Made by a program: the position numbers and the translations under genes. Shown one piece after another: positions 18,679 to 27,589 of a stretch of DNA of 64,000 nucleotides (positions within the stretch are counted from its first letter, which is position 1; each line of letters opens with the position of its first letter). Below the pieces are notes generated by a model. The model saw only the letters and a list, made by a program, of their open reading frames with translations, was not told the DNA's origin and searched no databases. Source of the DNA: Tatumella terrea (lineage in GTDB: Bacteria > Pseudomonadota > Gammaproteobacteria > Enterobacterales > Enterobacteriaceae); assembly GCF_039523755.1 (NCBI RefSeq), contig NZ_BAAAFX010000017.1, positions 1 to 64,000 on the forward strand, read 5' to 3'.

Positions 18679-19545
18679 ATGCGTTATTCCCCGGAGTCAC
18701 TCGAAGCCTTTGTTCAGACCGATGCCTGCGGTTCATTTTCTGCCGCTGCCCGTTATCTGGGAAAAAGCCAGTCCACCATCAGTGCCGCAGTAGCCCGGCT
18801 GGAAGATGATATGGGGTTTCTGTTATTTGACCGGCGCGGAAGGCAGCCGGTACTGACGGAAGAGGGGCGTCGCGCGCTGGCCAGAGTCAAAGAGATCCTG
18901 GCCGCCAGCCGTCGTCTGGATGATTTAGCGATAGGTCTATCCCGCGGTACCGAGCCGAGGCTGACACTGGCAGTCTCCGATGTCTGGCCCGCCGAACATC
19001 ATGAAATCCTGTTACACCGTTTTGCAGAACGGTATCAGGATATCGAATTCGAATGCATGGTCGCGGAAGATGATGACGTACTTGACCTTCTGCAAACCGG
19101 CCGGGCCCATCTGGGTGTCGTGCGTGAGCAACCTGCATTATCGCCGGACCTGGTCGCCCGCCGCCTGCAGGTGCTGGTCAGAATGGGGCTCTATATTCAT
19201 CACCAGCATCCTCTGGCGGGTTACGAACAGGTGAGCGGGGCGCAGCTCCGGGAGGTCCGGCAATTGCGGCTGAATACCTGGATGCGGCCTCCCGACAATA
19301 AAAGTGAGGGGCATTCGTGGTCAGCCTCTTCCTATCTGTTACTACTGGATATGGCAGAACAGGGATTTGGCTGGACAACGTTACCTTGCTGGCTGGTCAG
19401 ACAATTCGGTCGGGGGGTATTACACCCGCTGACGTTAGCCGGCGGGCAGCAACAAAGCAGAATGGATGTCATCTGGTCAACCCGCCATCCTCCGGGACCG
19501 GCGGGGTACTGGATGATTGACCAGCTTTGCCAGCAGAAGGATTAG
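18679..19545 (+). CDS. LysR-family transcriptional regulator, probable controller of the PACE gene
   Basis: 288 residues. N-terminal LysR winged HTH (SPESLEAFVQTDACGSFSAAARYLGKSQSTISAAVARLED) followed by a periplasmic-binding-like effector domain. It is divergent from the PACE transporter across a 92-bp gap, so it likely activates that gene in response to a substrate; the ligand is unknown. The gene ends by overlapping the ybaK 3' end by 4 bp in convergent orientation. Confidence 0.88.
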   Translation: MRYSPESLEAFVQTDACGSFSAAARYLGKSQSTISAAVARLEDDMGFLLFDRRGRQPVLTEEGRRALARVKEILAASRRLDDLAIGLSRGTEPRLTLAVSDVWPAEHHEILLHRFAERYQDIEFECMVAEDDDVLDLLQTGRAHLGVVREQPALSPDLVARRLQVLVRMGLYIHHQHPLAGYEQVSGAQLREVRQLRLNTWMRPPDNKSEGHSWSASSYLLLLDMAEQGFGWTTLPCWLVRQFGRGVLHPLTLAGGQQQSRMDVIWSTRHPPGPAGYWMIDQLCQQKD

Positions 19546-20021
19546 TCGTGGCGGGCGATATCCGCAAAAGGGGCCGTCAGCAGAGCCGCCAGATCGGCCG
19601 GCGCCAGTGAAATATCCAGCCCGCGTTTTCCCCCGGAGATATACATTTCCGGCAGGGAGGCGGCGCTGGCATCAATCACGGTCGGCAGGCGTTTCTTTTG
19701 CCCTAACGGACTGATCCCGCCAACCAGATAGCCGGTCACCCGCTGAGCTAATTGCGGGTCGGCCATTTCAGCTTTTTTGGCCCCCAGGGCTTTAGCGACT
19801 TTTTTCAGATCAAGCTGTGTCGCCACCGGCGTGACTGCCACGGCCAGATGTTTACTGTCACCATTCAGGGCCACCAGCAAGGTTTTAAACACCTGAGCAG
19901 CGTCCAGCTGAAGTTTGCGTACCACTTCATCACCAAAATTTGTCTCATTGCTGTCATGATCATATTGATGGGTCAGGAAGTTAATCTTCTGCTTTTCCAG
20001 CAGATTAATGGCTGGCGTCAT
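19542..20021 (-). CDS. ybaK: Cys-tRNA(Pro)/Cys-tRNA(Cys) deacylase YbaK
   Basis: Trans-editing enzyme that hydrolyses Cys-tRNA(Pro) made in error by ProRS. It has 159 residues as in E. coli and starts MTPAINLLEKQKINFLTHQY. The conserved VFKTLLVAL (catalytic Lys near 46) and GYLVGGISPLGQKK motifs are intact. It is downstream of ybaP on the same strand and convergent with the LysR gene. Confidence 0.94.
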   Translation of the reverse strand: MTPAINLLEKQKINFLTHQYDHDSNETNFGDEVVRKLQLDAAQVFKTLLVALNGDSKHLAVAVTPVATQLDLKKVAKALGAKKAEMADPQLAQRVTGYLVGGISPLGQKKRLPTVIDASAASLPEMYISGGKRGLDISLAPADLAALLTAPFADIARHD

Positions 20022-20082
20022 AAAGAGATCCTTTTAAACTAGCGAACATATATACTTTTCCGATCCTCTGACGCGCAGAGGG

Positions 20083-20886
20083 TCACCGGCCAAACATCGC
20101 AGGCAGATTATCGTCACCATAAAGATGGAGTGCCCCTACCGCCATCAGGTAGCGGCCGGGAGGCAGGCGGATCAGTTTCTGCTGCCATTCGGCATTACGT
20201 TTTTTGATCAGAACATCGTTCAGGGAATGACCAAATGAAGAAGGCAGCAGGCCATTGGTCAGCCCTCCGCGTGGCGGGCCTTCGATCCACCAGCTGATCA
20301 TCGTTTGCAGTAACCGGGCATTGGTATGCCAGTGCTGCAGGGAGTCCGTCAGCAGATCGATGCCGTCTTCCGGTAAGCGGGTCAGCATCTCCAGCTGTGT
20401 TCCGGCCCCCTCCAGCTCAATCACGGGTTTATTCAGGGTTTTTGCGGCCTGCAGTAGCTGATAATCAATGCCATACTCCGGACGCAGCCCTAACCGCTGA
20501 GCCTGCCGGCTCTGTAAGATCAGCGCTATCTGCCAGGCCGGCAGAGTATCCAGCGTTGAGACTGGCAACTCACACTCCGCACACCGCTTTTCAAGTTCTG
20601 CGTTCAGCGTTGCACTAAATCGTTCCTGTAATGGCGGTCGTGCATCGGCTGGCGGTGGCAGAGAGGGCGATGACAGGATGTCGGCTTCAACAATCAGCGC
20701 GTCGGCGGCCCGTAACTGCTTTAGCAGAGGCTCAGACAGCGGGTACATATCCCGCGTACCCATATGGATACTGCCGGTCAGATGTATCCGGCAGTCATTC
20801 ACCCGCAGATCAACCGCCGGCCAGGGATAACTGACCGGGTGGAGATAGCGCCATAGTTTTTCCAGTCGCTGCCAGAGGAGTGTCAT
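20083..20886 (-). CDS. ybaP: TraB/GumN-family protein YbaP
   Basis: 267 residues (264 in E. coli YbaP). It has the TraB/GumN features: a first GSIHMG motif (residues about 36-41), an internal conserved Glu, and a second GALHLYGDDNLP near the C-terminus. Family members related to Tiki proteases carry metal-binding GX2H motifs, and both are present here, but no enzymatic role is established for YbaP. It lies between copA and ybaK on the same strand. Confidence 0.88.
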   Translation of the reverse strand: MTLLWQRLEKLWRYLHPVSYPWPAVDLRVNDCRIHLTGSIHMGTRDMYPLSEPLLKQLRAADALIVEADILSSPSLPPPADARPPLQERFSATLNAELEKRCAECELPVSTLDTLPAWQIALILQSRQAQRLGLRPEYGIDYQLLQAAKTLNKPVIELEGAGTQLEMLTRLPEDGIDLLTDSLQHWHTNARLLQTMISWWIEGPPRGGLTNGLLPSSFGHSLNDVLIKKRNAEWQQKLIRLPPGRYLMAVGALHLYGDDNLPAMFGR

Positions 20887-20922
20887 TACCTGAGATACCG
20901 TCGTTCAGAGGATGCGTCTATG

Positions 20923-23469
20923 CTAGTCATTTCCGTGTTCCGGGGATAGCTTATTCTGTACCGGCAACCGATAGCGTAATAAACGGTTAGCATTGGTGAC
21001 CACAGTAATGGATGACAGCGCCATCGCGGCACCGGCAATGACCGGGTTTAGCAAGGTGCCGGTCAGCGGATAAAGTACTCCGGCCGCCACCGGGATCCCG
21101 ATGCAGTTGTAGACAAACGCGCCCAGCAGATTTTGTTTCATATTGCGCAGGGTCGCCCTGGCAATCAGCAGTCCGTCGGCAACGGCCTGAAGATCGTTGC
21201 GCATTAATGCCAGGGTAGCCGTTTCCACAGCCACATCGCTACCCCCACGGATAGCAATCCCGGTATCTGCCTGCGCCAGGGCAGGGGCATCGTTGATCCC
21301 GTCACCGACCATCGCCACGCGGTGCCCTTTTTTCTGTAACCCACGGATAGTCGAAGCCTTTTCATCAGGCAGTACCCCGGCAATCACCTGTGGGATCCCG
21401 GCGGCTTTGGCAATCACGCCGGCCGCTTCGGGCTGGTCGCCGGTCAGCATCACCACGTTATAGCCGAGTTGTTGTAACTGCCGTACCACCCGGGGCGTCT
21501 CCGGACGTAACGGGTCACTGACCGTGATCAGGGCGGCAGGCCGGTTGTCGATCGCCAGCAAGACCGGGGTTTCGCCACGTTCTGCCGCCTGGCGGATGGC
21601 ATCCTCTGCAATACTCAGGTCCACCCCGGCTTCCGTCAGCAATGTCATATTACCCAGTAACAGCGACTGTGTGTTATGACGTGCGGATAACCCTTTGCCC
21701 GCGACCGTCTGCACATTCGCGATATCAGGTAATACCCTGCCGGCGGCCTGTGCCAGAATGGCTTTGGCCAGCGGGTGTGACGAGTGTTGCTCCATCGCGG
21801 CGGCCAGCGACAGAACGTCATCCTCACCGGCATCGTTAAACAGCGTGATACCGGTCACCGAAGGATGCCCGGTGGTCAGTGTCCCGGTTTTGTCGAACAC
21901 TACCGTATCCGCGCTGCTCGCCTGTTGCAGCGCATCGGCATCTTTGACCAGTACACCGGCGACGGCGGCCCGGCCCACCCCGGCAATCACCGACATCGGG
22001 GTCGCCAGTCCCAGGGCACAAGGGCAGGCAATGATCAATACGGTGGTGATCACGACCATGCTGTAGGCAAGCTGCGGGGCCGGTCCGGCCAGATACCAGA
22101 TAACCCCGCTGAGCAGCGCAATGGCAATCACTGCCGGTACAAAGACAGCAGAAATACGATCCGCCAGCTGGCCGATGCGGGGTTTACTGCTTTGGGCATT
22201 TCTGACCAGCGAGATGATCCTGGCCAGGGCCGTATTTTTCCCGGTGGCCGTTGCCCGGAAGATCAGTGAACCGTCACTGACCAGAGTCCCGGCATGCAGG
22301 AGATCACCGGCCTGTTTTTTCTGTGGCCAGGCTTCGCCGGTCAGCATCGATTCGTCGACACGGCCTTCCCCGTCACTGATCACGCCATCCACCGGGATCC
22401 GATCCCCGGTCCGCAGGCGGATCCGCATACCGGTTTCGATGGCACTGACCGGCACACGCCTTTCCTCTTTACCGTTGACGACCGTAGCTTCTGCCGGGGC
22501 GAGGGCGATTAATTTTTCCAGTGCCTGTGAGGAATGCTGTCGTGCGCGCTGTTCCAGCGCATGGCCGAGGTTAATCAGCCCGATTATCATGGTACAGGCT
22601 TCAAAGTAGAGATGGCGTGCGGCCTCCGGAAAGTGGCCCGGGAATAACACCACCGCGGCAGAATACAGCCAGGCGACAGCCGTGCCCAGCGCGACCAGCG
22701 TATCCATGGTCGCTGTCCGGTTACGCAGACTTTTCCACGCACTGCGATAGAAATGGGCACCGGAAAGGATCATGACCAGCAGAGTGATCACCCCGATGCT
22801 GAGCCACAGATTATGATTCTCCGCGCTCAGCATCATATGCTGGCCGGTCATCCCCCAAATCATCACCGGGATACCGGTCAGCAGAGCCAGCGCTGCCTGC
22901 CAGCTAAAACGGATAAAACGTTGCCGTGACGTTTTCTTCTGTGTTTCACGGCGTTCGTTATCATCGCTGATCAGCAGTGCGTGGTACCCGGCGGCGCTGA
23001 CCGCGGCCAGCAGGGCGTCAGGCTGAGGTTGTCCCGAAACCAACGCACTGCGATCGGCCAGGTTGACCCGCGCCTGACGGACACCGGAGACCTGACTGAG
23101 TGCTTTTTCAACCCGGCTGACACAGCTCGCGCAGCTCATACCTTCAATCAGCAGCTGGACGGCCTGATCGTCCTCATTCAGCGGGGAGGCCGGAACGGTG
23201 TCCGCTGGCAGCCCGTCCGGCACGGGATCTGTTGCTGTCAGCGGTTCAGACTTTGGGTGGCTTTCACCGGTCTGCTGGCTGGCATGGTAACCGGCCTTTT
23301 CGATGTCGGCGATCAGGTCTGCTGCCCGTGCGGTGCCTGTGACCTGAGCCTGTTCCAGGGTGACCTCTGCAGCCGTCACATCACTGCGCTGTTCCAGCAC
23401 TTCTTTGACCCGCCGGATACAGTGACCGCAGGAAAGACCATCCAGTTTCAGTTGTGTAGTATCAGACAT
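20923..23469 (-). CDS. copA: Cu(I)-exporting P-type ATPase CopA
   Basis: Inner-membrane P1B ATPase that pumps Cu(I) to the periplasm. Two N-terminal heavy-metal domains carry CGHC (14-17) and CASC (113-116). Then come the transmembrane metal site CPC in ACPCALGLATPMS, actuator TGEAWP, phosphorylation DKTGTLT and hinge GDGINDAPAL; 848 residues (834 in E. coli). It is divergent from cueR across a CueR-type promoter. E. coli has ybaS-ybaT between the two genes; they are absent here. Confidence 0.96.
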   Translation of the reverse strand: MSDTTQLKLDGLSCGHCIRRVKEVLEQRSDVTAAEVTLEQAQVTGTARAADLIADIEKAGYHASQQTGESHPKSEPLTATDPVPDGLPADTVPASPLNEDDQAVQLLIEGMSCASCVSRVEKALSQVSGVRQARVNLADRSALVSGQPQPDALLAAVSAAGYHALLISDDNERRETQKKTSRQRFIRFSWQAALALLTGIPVMIWGMTGQHMMLSAENHNLWLSIGVITLLVMILSGAHFYRSAWKSLRNRTATMDTLVALGTAVAWLYSAAVVLFPGHFPEAARHLYFEACTMIIGLINLGHALEQRARQHSSQALEKLIALAPAEATVVNGKEERRVPVSAIETGMRIRLRTGDRIPVDGVISDGEGRVDESMLTGEAWPQKKQAGDLLHAGTLVSDGSLIFRATATGKNTALARIISLVRNAQSSKPRIGQLADRISAVFVPAVIAIALLSGVIWYLAGPAPQLAYSMVVITTVLIIACPCALGLATPMSVIAGVGRAAVAGVLVKDADALQQASSADTVVFDKTGTLTTGHPSVTGITLFNDAGEDDVLSLAAAMEQHSSHPLAKAILAQAAGRVLPDIANVQTVAGKGLSARHNTQSLLLGNMTLLTEAGVDLSIAEDAIRQAAERGETPVLLAIDNRPAALITVSDPLRPETPRVVRQLQQLGYNVVMLTGDQPEAAGVIAKAAGIPQVIAGVLPDEKASTIRGLQKKGHRVAMVGDGINDAPALAQADTGIAIRGGSDVAVETATLALMRNDLQAVADGLLIARATLRNMKQNLLGAFVYNCIGIPVAAGVLYPLTGTLLNPVIAGAAMALSSITVVTNANRLLRYRLPVQNKLSPEHGND

Positions 23470-23515
23470 AGTTTTTTCCTTCTATTACAGAACGTGGAGC
23501 GTCACGATATTAAAA

Positions 23516-23545
23516 GTCTAAACCTTCCGGTAAGGTAAAGGTCAA
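23516..23545 (-). promoter_or_regulatory. CueR-activated copA promoter
   Basis: Read on the minus strand: TTGACC -35, then TTTACCTTACCGGAAGGTT and TAGAC. This is the long-spacer MerR-type layout with dyad ACCTT...GGAAGGT, closely resembling the E. coli copA promoter. It ends 47 bp before the copA start. Confidence 0.88.
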
Positions 23546-23587
23546 CAGAAAAAGCCGTCCCGGCCCCGGCAACCACGGAGAAGCCCG

Positions 23588-24013
23588 ATGAACATCAGTG
23601 ATATTGCACGTAAAACCGGTTTATCCGGTAAAGCGATACGGTTTTATGAAGAGAAGGGCATAATTACCCCGCCGGAACGGTCGGCCAATGGCTACCGGCA
23701 TTATGTCGGGCACCATATTGAAGAACTGACACTGTTGCGTCAGGCACGGCAGGTCGGGTTCAGTCTGGAGGAGTGTCGTGAGCTGGTGGGCATGTTTAAC
23801 GACCCGCAGCGTCACAGTGCGGATATCAAGGCCAGAACGCTCAGGAAGGTACAGGAACTGGACAGGCAGATGGCGGAGTTGCAACAGATGCGACAGCGAT
23901 TATTAACGCTTGCAGAAAGCTGCCCCGGAGATGACGGGGCAGCCTGTCCGATTATCGATTCTCTGGCCGGGTGCTGTCATCAGACCGCGAACCCGAAATC
24001 CGTCGATCAGTAA
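23588..24013 (+). CDS. cueR: Copper-responsive MerR-family activator CueR
   Basis: Senses Cu(I), Ag(I) or Au(I) and twists the copA promoter into an active form. MerR HTH at the N-terminus (MNISDIARKTGLSGKAIRFYEEKGII), a dimerisation helix, and the metal-binding loop with the two cysteines in CPGDDGAACPIID near residue 112-120, followed by GCCHQ. It has 141 residues (135 in E. coli). It is divergent from copA, and its 3' end overlaps cnoX by 7 bp in convergent orientation. Confidence 0.95.
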   Translation: MNISDIARKTGLSGKAIRFYEEKGIITPPERSANGYRHYVGHHIEELTLLRQARQVGFSLEECRELVGMFNDPQRHSADIKARTLRKVQELDRQMAELQQMRQRLLTLAESCPGDDGAACPIIDSLAGCCHQTANPKSVDQ

Positions 24014-24864
24014 AGCAGGGAATAGAGCTGACGGCGGAATTTACCGGCTAACGCATCACCGGTACCCAGTGCGGCCAGGATCTCCTGAAAGGTTTTACGC
24101 AGTTCACCGCCACCGGCGGCGAGATCGCTTTTCAGAAAGCTGAACAACAGCTCCAGTGCTTCTTCGTTACGACCGACCTGATGGAACTGTACGGCCAGTT
24201 TTGCGGCAAGCGCCGCGTTGGCCGGGTCGGCTGCCAGCTCGTTCTGTAACTGCTGAATTTCCGGGGTATCGGCGGCCTGGCGCAGCAGATCGATCTGTGC
24301 AATCAGCCCCTGGTAACGGCTATCCTGATCCTGCAACGGAACATGCTTCAGCACTTCTTCCGCTTCGTCGCTGCGGTTCAGGGTGATCAGCGTTTCTGCC
24401 AGCAGGAAGCCGGTCTCACTGGATTGCTGGCTGAGCTGCCATGCCTCTTTCAGTAACGGCAGTGCCTCAAGGGGTTTCTCTTCGGCCAGTAAGGCGGTGG
24501 CCTGCTGAAGCTTAATTTCATCTTCACGCGGCAATACTTTCTGTAGCAGTGCGCGGATGGCTTCTTCCGGTTGCGGGCCCTGGAAACCATCGACCGGCTG
24601 ACCGTCCTTAAACAGATAGACGGTAGGGATGGCCCTCAGACCAAACTGTGAAGCGACCATCTGCTGTTCATCACAATCCAGTTTTGCCAGCACAAACTGT
24701 CCCTGATATTCACCGGCCAGTTTTTCCAGCACCGGGGTCAGTTCCTGACAATGCTGGCTGCGGGCAGACCAGAAATAAAACAGCACCGGTACCTGCATGG
24801 ACTGCTCAAGCACCTGCTGCAGATTGGATTCATTAACGTCAGTGATCGGGGCTTGCTGTAACAT
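24007..24864 (-). CDS. cnoX: Thioredoxin-like chaperedoxin CnoX (YbbN)
   Basis: Holdase that protects proteins from hypochlorous acid and hands them to GroEL and DnaK. N-terminal thioredoxin fold (about 1-115) with the active site altered to SQHC in WSARSQHC, as in E. coli YbbN (SXXC), so it lacks the usual CXXC reductase site. The C-terminal part is a run of TPR-like helices. It has 285 residues (284 in E. coli). It is upstream of nothing obvious in operon; ybbO lies 76 bp upstream on the same strand. Confidence 0.93.
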   Translation of the reverse strand: MLQQAPITDVNESNLQQVLEQSMQVPVLFYFWSARSQHCQELTPVLEKLAGEYQGQFVLAKLDCDEQQMVASQFGLRAIPTVYLFKDGQPVDGFQGPQPEEAIRALLQKVLPREDEIKLQQATALLAEEKPLEALPLLKEAWQLSQQSSETGFLLAETLITLNRSDEAEEVLKHVPLQDQDSRYQGLIAQIDLLRQAADTPEIQQLQNELAADPANAALAAKLAVQFHQVGRNEEALELLFSFLKSDLAAGGGELRKTFQEILAALGTGDALAGKFRRQLYSLLY

Positions 24865-24940
24865 AAGCTGTATTCCTTGGTCTGAAAATAGTTACCGTTA
24901 TCCGCAGGATATGGGGGATCTTTTCCCGGACTTCAACCGG

Positions 24941-25729
24941 TTATTTCTCTCTGGCGGAATGATTGCTTAAAATCCGATCCAGAATTCTCCCGGGTAACAG
25001 ACGGCGTGCGACAGACATTACATGGGCGACCACGGTCACCGGATAACGTTGTTTCGGGAAACGGCTCTCCAGCGCATGCCGCAATTTCGGCAGGACAGCT
25101 TCCGGCGGCAGGGTAAAGCGGGCGGCAATGCCGGGATTGGTGACCGGTTGATCGGCGACACCCTGCACGACATTATCACTGAACCCCGTGGAGATGGGGC
25201 CGGGTTCGATCAGACTGACATGAATACCTTCCGGTTTCAGCTCCATGCGCAGTGCATCTGACCAGGCCTCCAGAGCATATTTACTGGCGGCATAGGCTCC
25301 CCGGCCGGGGGTGGAGATTAACCCCATCACCGAACTGGTGTTGATGATACGGGCATTCCCGGCCGCTCTCAGCGCGGGCAACAGCAGCATCGTCAGCTGG
25401 TGTACCGCAAAGAAATTGGCGGAAAACTGTTTTTCCATCTGCTCACGGGACAGGGCGGGTAAGGCACCATACACGCCAAAGCCGGCATTATTGAACAGCC
25501 CGTGCAGCCGGCCATCACACAGCGTAATCACCTCGTGTGCTGCGTTGCTGACGCTCTCTGCATCGTCCAGATCCAGCAGAATACCGCAATATCCCAGTTG
25601 CTCCATACGGCGCACATCGTCCGGTTTTCTGCAGGCGGCAATCACACGATAGCCACGGTTCAGTAAATCGCTGGCGGCAACGGCACCGATGCCGCTTGAG
25701 CAGCCGGTAATCAGAATATTTTTTTGCAT
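24941..25729 (-). CDS. ybbO: Short-chain dehydrogenase YbbO (NADP-dependent aldehyde reductase)
   Basis: Classical SDR fold: cofactor motif TGCSSGIG (about 8-15), NNAGFG, and the catalytic Ser-Tyr-Lys (INTSSVMG; YAASK near 148-152). It has 262 residues (269 in E. coli YbbO, which is reported to reduce aldehydes with NADPH). It lies upstream of cnoX on the same strand, as in E. coli, where tesA and ybbA also cluster; those are absent here. Confidence 0.9.
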   Translation of the reverse strand: MQKNILITGCSSGIGAVAASDLLNRGYRVIAACRKPDDVRRMEQLGYCGILLDLDDAESVSNAAHEVITLCDGRLHGLFNNAGFGVYGALPALSREQMEKQFSANFFAVHQLTMLLLPALRAAGNARIINTSSVMGLISTPGRGAYAASKYALEAWSDALRMELKPEGIHVSLIEPGPISTGFSDNVVQGVADQPVTNPGIAARFTLPPEAVLPKLRHALESRFPKQRYPVTVVAHVMSVARRLLPGRILDRILSNHSAREK

Positions 25730-25880
25730 AACATCACATCAGAAGAGGAATGGATGCGCCTCAGCCTCAGGCGCCCGGTCCGGTAAAGTATTACACACAA
25801 AACCGGCAGAGTACCAATCGCGGAGCAGGCAGGGCAAGGGAAGATGACCGCAGCGCCCGGAGGCTGCTGCGGTAAAGTGT

Positions 25881-26945
25881 TCAGAGTTTTTCGCAAGCCC
25901 AGTGGATGGCAGCGGCGTATTCCGCCGGGAGCTGGCAGACCAGTGCCTGTAATTCCTGTTGCAAGCGGTCGGGATGAGTGTCGGTCAGGTTCAGGTGGCC
26001 CAGCTTACGGCCCGGACGAACCTCTTTGTCGTACCAGTGCAGATGGACCAGAGGATGTGACAGCCACCGGGTATCCAGTTCGCAACCTATCAGGTTAACC
26101 ATCACCGACGGCGCGAAGACCACCGGTTCGGGCAGGGGCAGACCGGTGATTGCCCGCAGATGTAACGCAAACTGGCTGATCGAAGCACCGTTCTGTGTCC
26201 AGTGACCGCTGTTATGAACCCGCGGGGCCAGTTCGTTAATTAACAGGCCTTCAGGAGTAATAAAACATTCCATCGCCATCACACCGACATAGTCCAGTTC
26301 CTGCATAATCGCTGTCAGCATCGACTCGGCCTGGCGCTGCTGTGCGGCATCCGGCTCAGGCAGGGCAACACTACACATCAGAATACCGTTATGGTGCAGG
26401 TTATGGGTCAGGGGATAAAAGACCAGCGTGCCGTCATGACCACGGGCACCGACCAGGGAAACCTCACCGGAAAAATCTATGCCCTGTTCCACGATACATT
26501 CGCCATAGCACTCTTCCGGCAGCGTCTGACAATCGCTCTCCCGCAGTCGCCACTGGCCGCGGCCATCATAGCCCCCGGTCCGGCGTTTCACGATGGCCAG
26601 GTCACCCAGGCGCTGAAAAACCTCCGGCCACTGTGCTGCATCGCTCAGCAGTTGCCACGGGGCCGTCGCCAGGCCTAACTGATCGAGCAGTTGCTTCTGG
26701 GTCAGACGGTCGGCCAGTCGCGGAAAAATATCCCGGTTAACAAACGCCGGATGACTGGCCAGGGCCTGTGTCAGCGGGGTTTCCGGCCAGCGTTCGATTT
26801 CGGCGGTGATCACGCTCTCGCGGATAGGCAGGCTTTCCGGTTCTGCATCAATACCGACAGGGTAGACAGCAATTCCCAGCGGCTCCCCGGCCTGGCGTAG
26901 CATCCGTCCCAGTTGTCCGTTACCTAATACGCAAACCGGTTTCAT
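25881..26945 (-). CDS. purK: 5-(carboxyamino)imidazole ribonucleotide synthase
   Basis: ATP-grasp enzyme of purine synthesis, making N5-CAIR from AIR, ATP and bicarbonate. It starts MKPVCVLGNGQLGRMLRQAG and has the ATP-grasp segments KRRTGGYDGRGQW and ELAPRVHNSGHWT; 354 residues (355 in E. coli). Its ATG overlaps the purE stop (ATGA, 4 bp), so the two are translationally coupled. They are controlled by the PurR box upstream of purE. Confidence 0.96.
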   Translation of the reverse strand: MKPVCVLGNGQLGRMLRQAGEPLGIAVYPVGIDAEPESLPIRESVITAEIERWPETPLTQALASHPAFVNRDIFPRLADRLTQKQLLDQLGLATAPWQLLSDAAQWPEVFQRLGDLAIVKRRTGGYDGRGQWRLRESDCQTLPEECYGECIVEQGIDFSGEVSLVGARGHDGTLVFYPLTHNLHHNGILMCSVALPEPDAAQQRQAESMLTAIMQELDYVGVMAMECFITPEGLLINELAPRVHNSGHWTQNGASISQFALHLRAITGLPLPEPVVFAPSVMVNLIGCELDTRWLSHPLVHLHWYDKEVRPGRKLGHLNLTDTHPDRLQQELQALVCQLPAEYAAAIHWACEKL

Positions 26946-27454
26946 GCGTCTTCCTCCCGTGGGTCCGGATGGTTCAGCACCGCTTCACTTTGCTGCGTCC
27001 GCCAGTCGGACAGACGCTGCGTCAGTCCGGCATCGTTAACGGCCAGAATTTGCGCGGCCAGCAGAGCGGCGTTGGCGGCACCGGCTTTACCGATCGCCAG
27101 CGTCCCGACCGGGATCCCGCGCGGCATCTGCACGATAGAATACAGGCTATCGACACCGCTGAGCGCTGCGCTCTGTACCGGGACCCCCAGTACCGGCACC
27201 AGAGTTTTGGCCGCCAGCATACCTGGCAGGTGTGCTGCACCGCCGGCACCGGCAATAATCACATGAAAGCCCTGCTGCTGTGCATTCTCAGCAAAGCTGA
27301 ACAATTTATCCGGGGTGCGGTGTGCAGACACCACTTCCACGTGGTGCGCAAGATCCAGTTCGTTAAGAATTTCTGCAGCATACTGCATCGTAGCCCAGTC
27401 ACTTTTAGAACCCATAATGATAGCGATACGGGCCGGGGCAGTATTCGACGACAT
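26942..27454 (-). CDS. purE: N5-CAIR mutase
   Basis: Converts N5-CAIR to CAIR. 170 residues (169 in E. coli). It has the substrate loop GSKSDWATM at the N-terminus, SAHRTPD and GAGGAAHLPGM. An in-frame upstream extension to 27568 exists, but the ATG at 27454 (MSSNTAPARIAIIMGS) has CAGGAG at good spacing and matches the family start. The extension would also cover the PurR box. Confidence 0.95.
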   Translation of the reverse strand: MSSNTAPARIAIIMGSKSDWATMQYAAEILNELDLAHHVEVVSAHRTPDKLFSFAENAQQQGFHVIIAGAGGAAHLPGMLAAKTLVPVLGVPVQSAALSGVDSLYSIVQMPRGIPVGTLAIGKAGAANAALLAAQILAVNDAGLTQRLSDWRTQQSEAVLNHPDPREEDA

Positions 27455-27544
27455 GCGGTCAACTCCTGTGAGTAGATAAAAAACCTGAAGGCGGACAGGT
27501 ATTACACCTTGAGAAGGGCGTGAGAATAGCATGAGTCGGGAAGA

Positions 27545-27560
27545 AGGAAAACGGTTGCGT
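27545..27560 (-). promoter_or_regulatory. PurR box of purEK
   Basis: Read on the minus strand it is ACGCAACCGTTTTCCT, fitting the PurR consensus (ACGCAAACGTTTTCNT) with one mismatch. It is 91 bp upstream of the chosen purE start, where purine-responsive repression of purEK is expected. Confidence 0.88.
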
Positions 27561-27589
27561 CGTGACACAACCGGACAAAATAGCCTGAT

